A stretch of 64,000 bases of DNA, from contig CM039508.1 in the NCBI GenBank assembly GCA_022432975.1, positions 47,953,646 through 48,017,645 on the forward strand. Direction: 5' to 3'. Below are positions 62,362 through 64,000 of this stretch, piece by piece (position 1 is the stretch's first letter; every line of letters begins with the position of its first letter). The translations under genes and the position numbers were made by a program. The DNA comes from Begonia masoniana. Its lineage: Eukaryota; Streptophyta; Magnoliopsida; Cucurbitales; Begoniaceae. The notes beneath the pieces were generated by a model. It saw nothing but the letters and a program-made list of their open reading frames with translations. It searched no databases and was not told the origin of the DNA.

Positions 62362-63100
62362 ATTATATTATATTTTATATATTAAATAAGTAATTAAAAT
62401 AAAAATTTCTTTTTTCATAAAAGAAGGGAGAGCGTATAGAGAGAAGGAGAGAGAGTGTGTTTTGCTGAGTTTTCGTCTAATTCTTGATTCCAACATTTTG
62501 ATCTTCGTCCTTCATTAAAATTCTTCAAGGTTACGTCTATTCTAACATCTGTCTTCGTTAATTTTCTTGTTTAGTTTTTTTGTCATTGTCGAACTTGGAT
62601 TTCGAGCTTGACATCGCAAAATCTTTGGTAGTGTTTAATGTTATTTTGGTATATCTACAGATTTTGTAGTTTTTTAGACCGATTGAATGTGAATATTTGT
62701 GAAAAGTATGATTTTTTTACGTGAAATCCGTTTCATTATGTTTTTTTGGTATGCCGCAAAGTGACTTTTATGAAAAAATTTGTCACTGAGGTGCATGCCC
62801 ATTATCGTTTTACTTTCTAGTTTAGGATTCTATTCACGGTTACGGACCAATTCATTTTCTCCAGTGTCTATGATAAGATATTGATATCGGTTTTGTTTTA
62901 TGTTCTGATGATTTTACAGATCTTGAATTTTTTTTTAGAGTGTTGCTCTGACTGGTAGGAATGCAACTATCATCAAGGTAGGGTTTTTAGTGTCCTGCTT
63001 ATGCCTCATAATTTTCAAAAGGTCAAAATGCAAAATCTGGCTCGAAGTTTAAGTCAAGGGCAAAAAATGAATCAAACCAATTTTTCCTGCAAAAAATGGA
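62362..63100. other. Intergenic DNA, no gene recognised
   Basis: A GA-rich tract (GAGAGAAGGAGAGAGAGTGT, near 62440) and T-rich sequence resemble a plant 5' UTR with an intron. The words TTTCGAGCTTGACATCGC and TTTTGGTATATCTACAG echo the direct repeats at 54.5-55.1 kb. No ORF is supported. Confidence 0.45.
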
Positions 63101-63117
63101 CTCGCGGAAAACCGTTA

Positions 63118-63345
63118 TGCCCCCGCGGGGAGTTTCCTAGTGGAGAACGCTTTGCTGCATGCAGAGAATGGCAAACCGTTCTCCGAGGGGGCACTTGTGA
63201 GGGTGAAGGCTCCCTCGCGTTCACGTGCCCCTCGCGTGCGCGGGGGATCTTCACCTTCACAAGTGCCCCCTCGGTGAGAACGGTTTGCCGTTCTCCGTAT
63301 GCGGCAAACCATTCTCCTTCAGAAAACTCCCCGCGGGGAATCTTC
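63118..63345. repeat. GC-rich inner inverted repeat
   Basis: The left arm (about 63118-63222) and right arm (about 63232-63345) are inverted copies. GAGAACG, GGCAAACCGTTCTCCGAGGG and CACTTGTGAGGGTGAAG mirror CTTCACCTTCACAAGTGCCC, CTCGGTGAGAACGGTTTGCC and ATTCTCC. Both arms have CCCGCGGGGA. The ORFs here are mirror-image artefacts. Confidence 0.8.
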
Positions 63346-64000
63346 ACTCTCAACAATGTGATTTGGTGATCTACTAAGCTTTAAAGGGCCATAACTTTTG
63401 CTACGGGTATTCGTTTTGGACCGTTAAGATATCAAATCGAAGCTCTCACCGAGGCCCACACATTTCATGCCATTTTTAGGCTCGAAATCTATCGTTTAAG
63501 TCTTCAATTCGACATCCAAAGATTTTACGAACTATTTTTTGTATTATTTGATTTTATTATAATTTCCTTAAATAGTTAGCTATTTTATTTAGGGTTGTAT
63601 TCGACAATTATTATTCAAGATTATGAAAATTAGGGTTTCTCAAAATAGTTACCATTTCAGATTCTTGAATAATAATTGTCGAATACAACCCTAAATAAAA
63701 TAGCTAACTATTTTAGAAAATTATAATAAAATCAAATAATACAAAAAATAGTTCGTAAAATCTTCAGATGTCGAATTGAAGACTTAAATGATAGATTTCG
63801 AGCCTAAAAAAGGCATGAAATGTGTGGGCCTTTGCGAGAGTTTCGATTTGATATCTTAACGGTCAAAACGGATACGTGTAGTAAAAGTTATGGCCCTTTG
63901 AAGTTTAGCGGATCACCACGTCACATTGTTGAGAGTTAAGATTCCCCACGGGGATTTTCCGAAGGAGAACGGTTTGTCGCATGCGGAGAACGGCAAACCG
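63283..64000. repeat. Large inverted repeat running off the window
   Basis: The left arm (to 63620) and right arm (from 63663) are inverted copies of at least 338 bp around a spacer of about 42 bases (63621-63662). Pairs include GTTAGCTATTTTATTTAGGG with CCCTAAATAAAATAGCTAAC, and GGGCCATAACTTTTGCTAC with GTAGTAAAAGTTATGGCCC. A few mismatches are present. The right arm is still matching at the last base, so the element continues beyond the window. It is probably a foldback transposon or a long-TIR element. Confidence 0.88.

Noticed and set aside
63001..63369. 122-codon ORF and its mirror ORFs
   Set aside because: They lie in an inverted repeat, and similar peptides appear on both strands because of the palindrome.

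Overview
The window is plant nuclear DNA, most likely from a eudicot. The evidence is plant transposon families (an intact Ty1/copia element, a Cassandra-type TRIM with a 5S-like domain, a solo LTR, foldback elements), a CYP71-like P450 with its single phase-0 intron, and above all a large cluster of endogenous pararetrovirus (Caulimoviridae) copies. There is no bacterial-style gene organisation. A 100-base run of N at 36689-36788 marks a scaffold join.

Viral cluster (1-7257 and about 9685-45058). At least seven rearranged viral units lie in both orientations, interrupted by a P450 relic (7.3-9.7 kb). All share one 5' module: a leader with a tRNA-iMet primer site, a movement protein, then a coat/zinc-knuckle/aspartic-protease polyprotein that starts in an ATGA overlap. 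What follows the protease differs. Type A (164-4589; 38303-42673) continues into reverse transcriptase and RNase H, then a tandem repeat. Type B (17349-23593; 26424-32566) stops just after the protease and carries two short-overlap ORFs of unknown function, here called B1 (398 aa) and B2 (156 aa). Type C is seen only as 3' pieces (9.7-10.7, 23.6-24.55, 32.6-33.2, 35.5-36.3 kb) that encode diverged relatives, C1 and C2. All three end in closely related promoter/terminal-redundancy sequence. The simplest reading is a multipartite virus with one RT-bearing component and RT-less companions. A single longer genome broken by recombination remains possible. B1 and B2 are intact in one unit (21621-23284), and the 993-aa CP-protease ORF is intact in another (28379-31360).

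Repeat array and sequence quality. The last A unit carries 42814-44826, exactly 55 copies of a 27-bp unit and 33 copies of a 16-bp unit in irregular order. Several viral copies differ from intact ones almost only by one-base indels. Region 13.4-16.7 kb is pyrimidine-rich noise inside a viral copy. Both patterns point to consensus error or misassembly in parts of the cluster.

Host and transposon part (45059-64000). A decayed copia RNase H end (45.18-48.06 kb) is split by a 2681-bp solo LTR that holds ten TGACGTCA palindromes. An intact copia element with apparently identical 223-bp LTRs occupies 49430-54078. A 3'-truncated CYP71-like gene lies at 56991-58168, and a worn relative of it lies at 8.2-9.3 kb. 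A four-LTR tandem Cassandra (60009-61869) is inserted in one terminal inverted repeat of a foldback element (59986-62361). The window ends inside a large inverted repeat. The rest is AT-rich intergenic DNA with a few dispersed repeats. No complete ordinary host gene was found.
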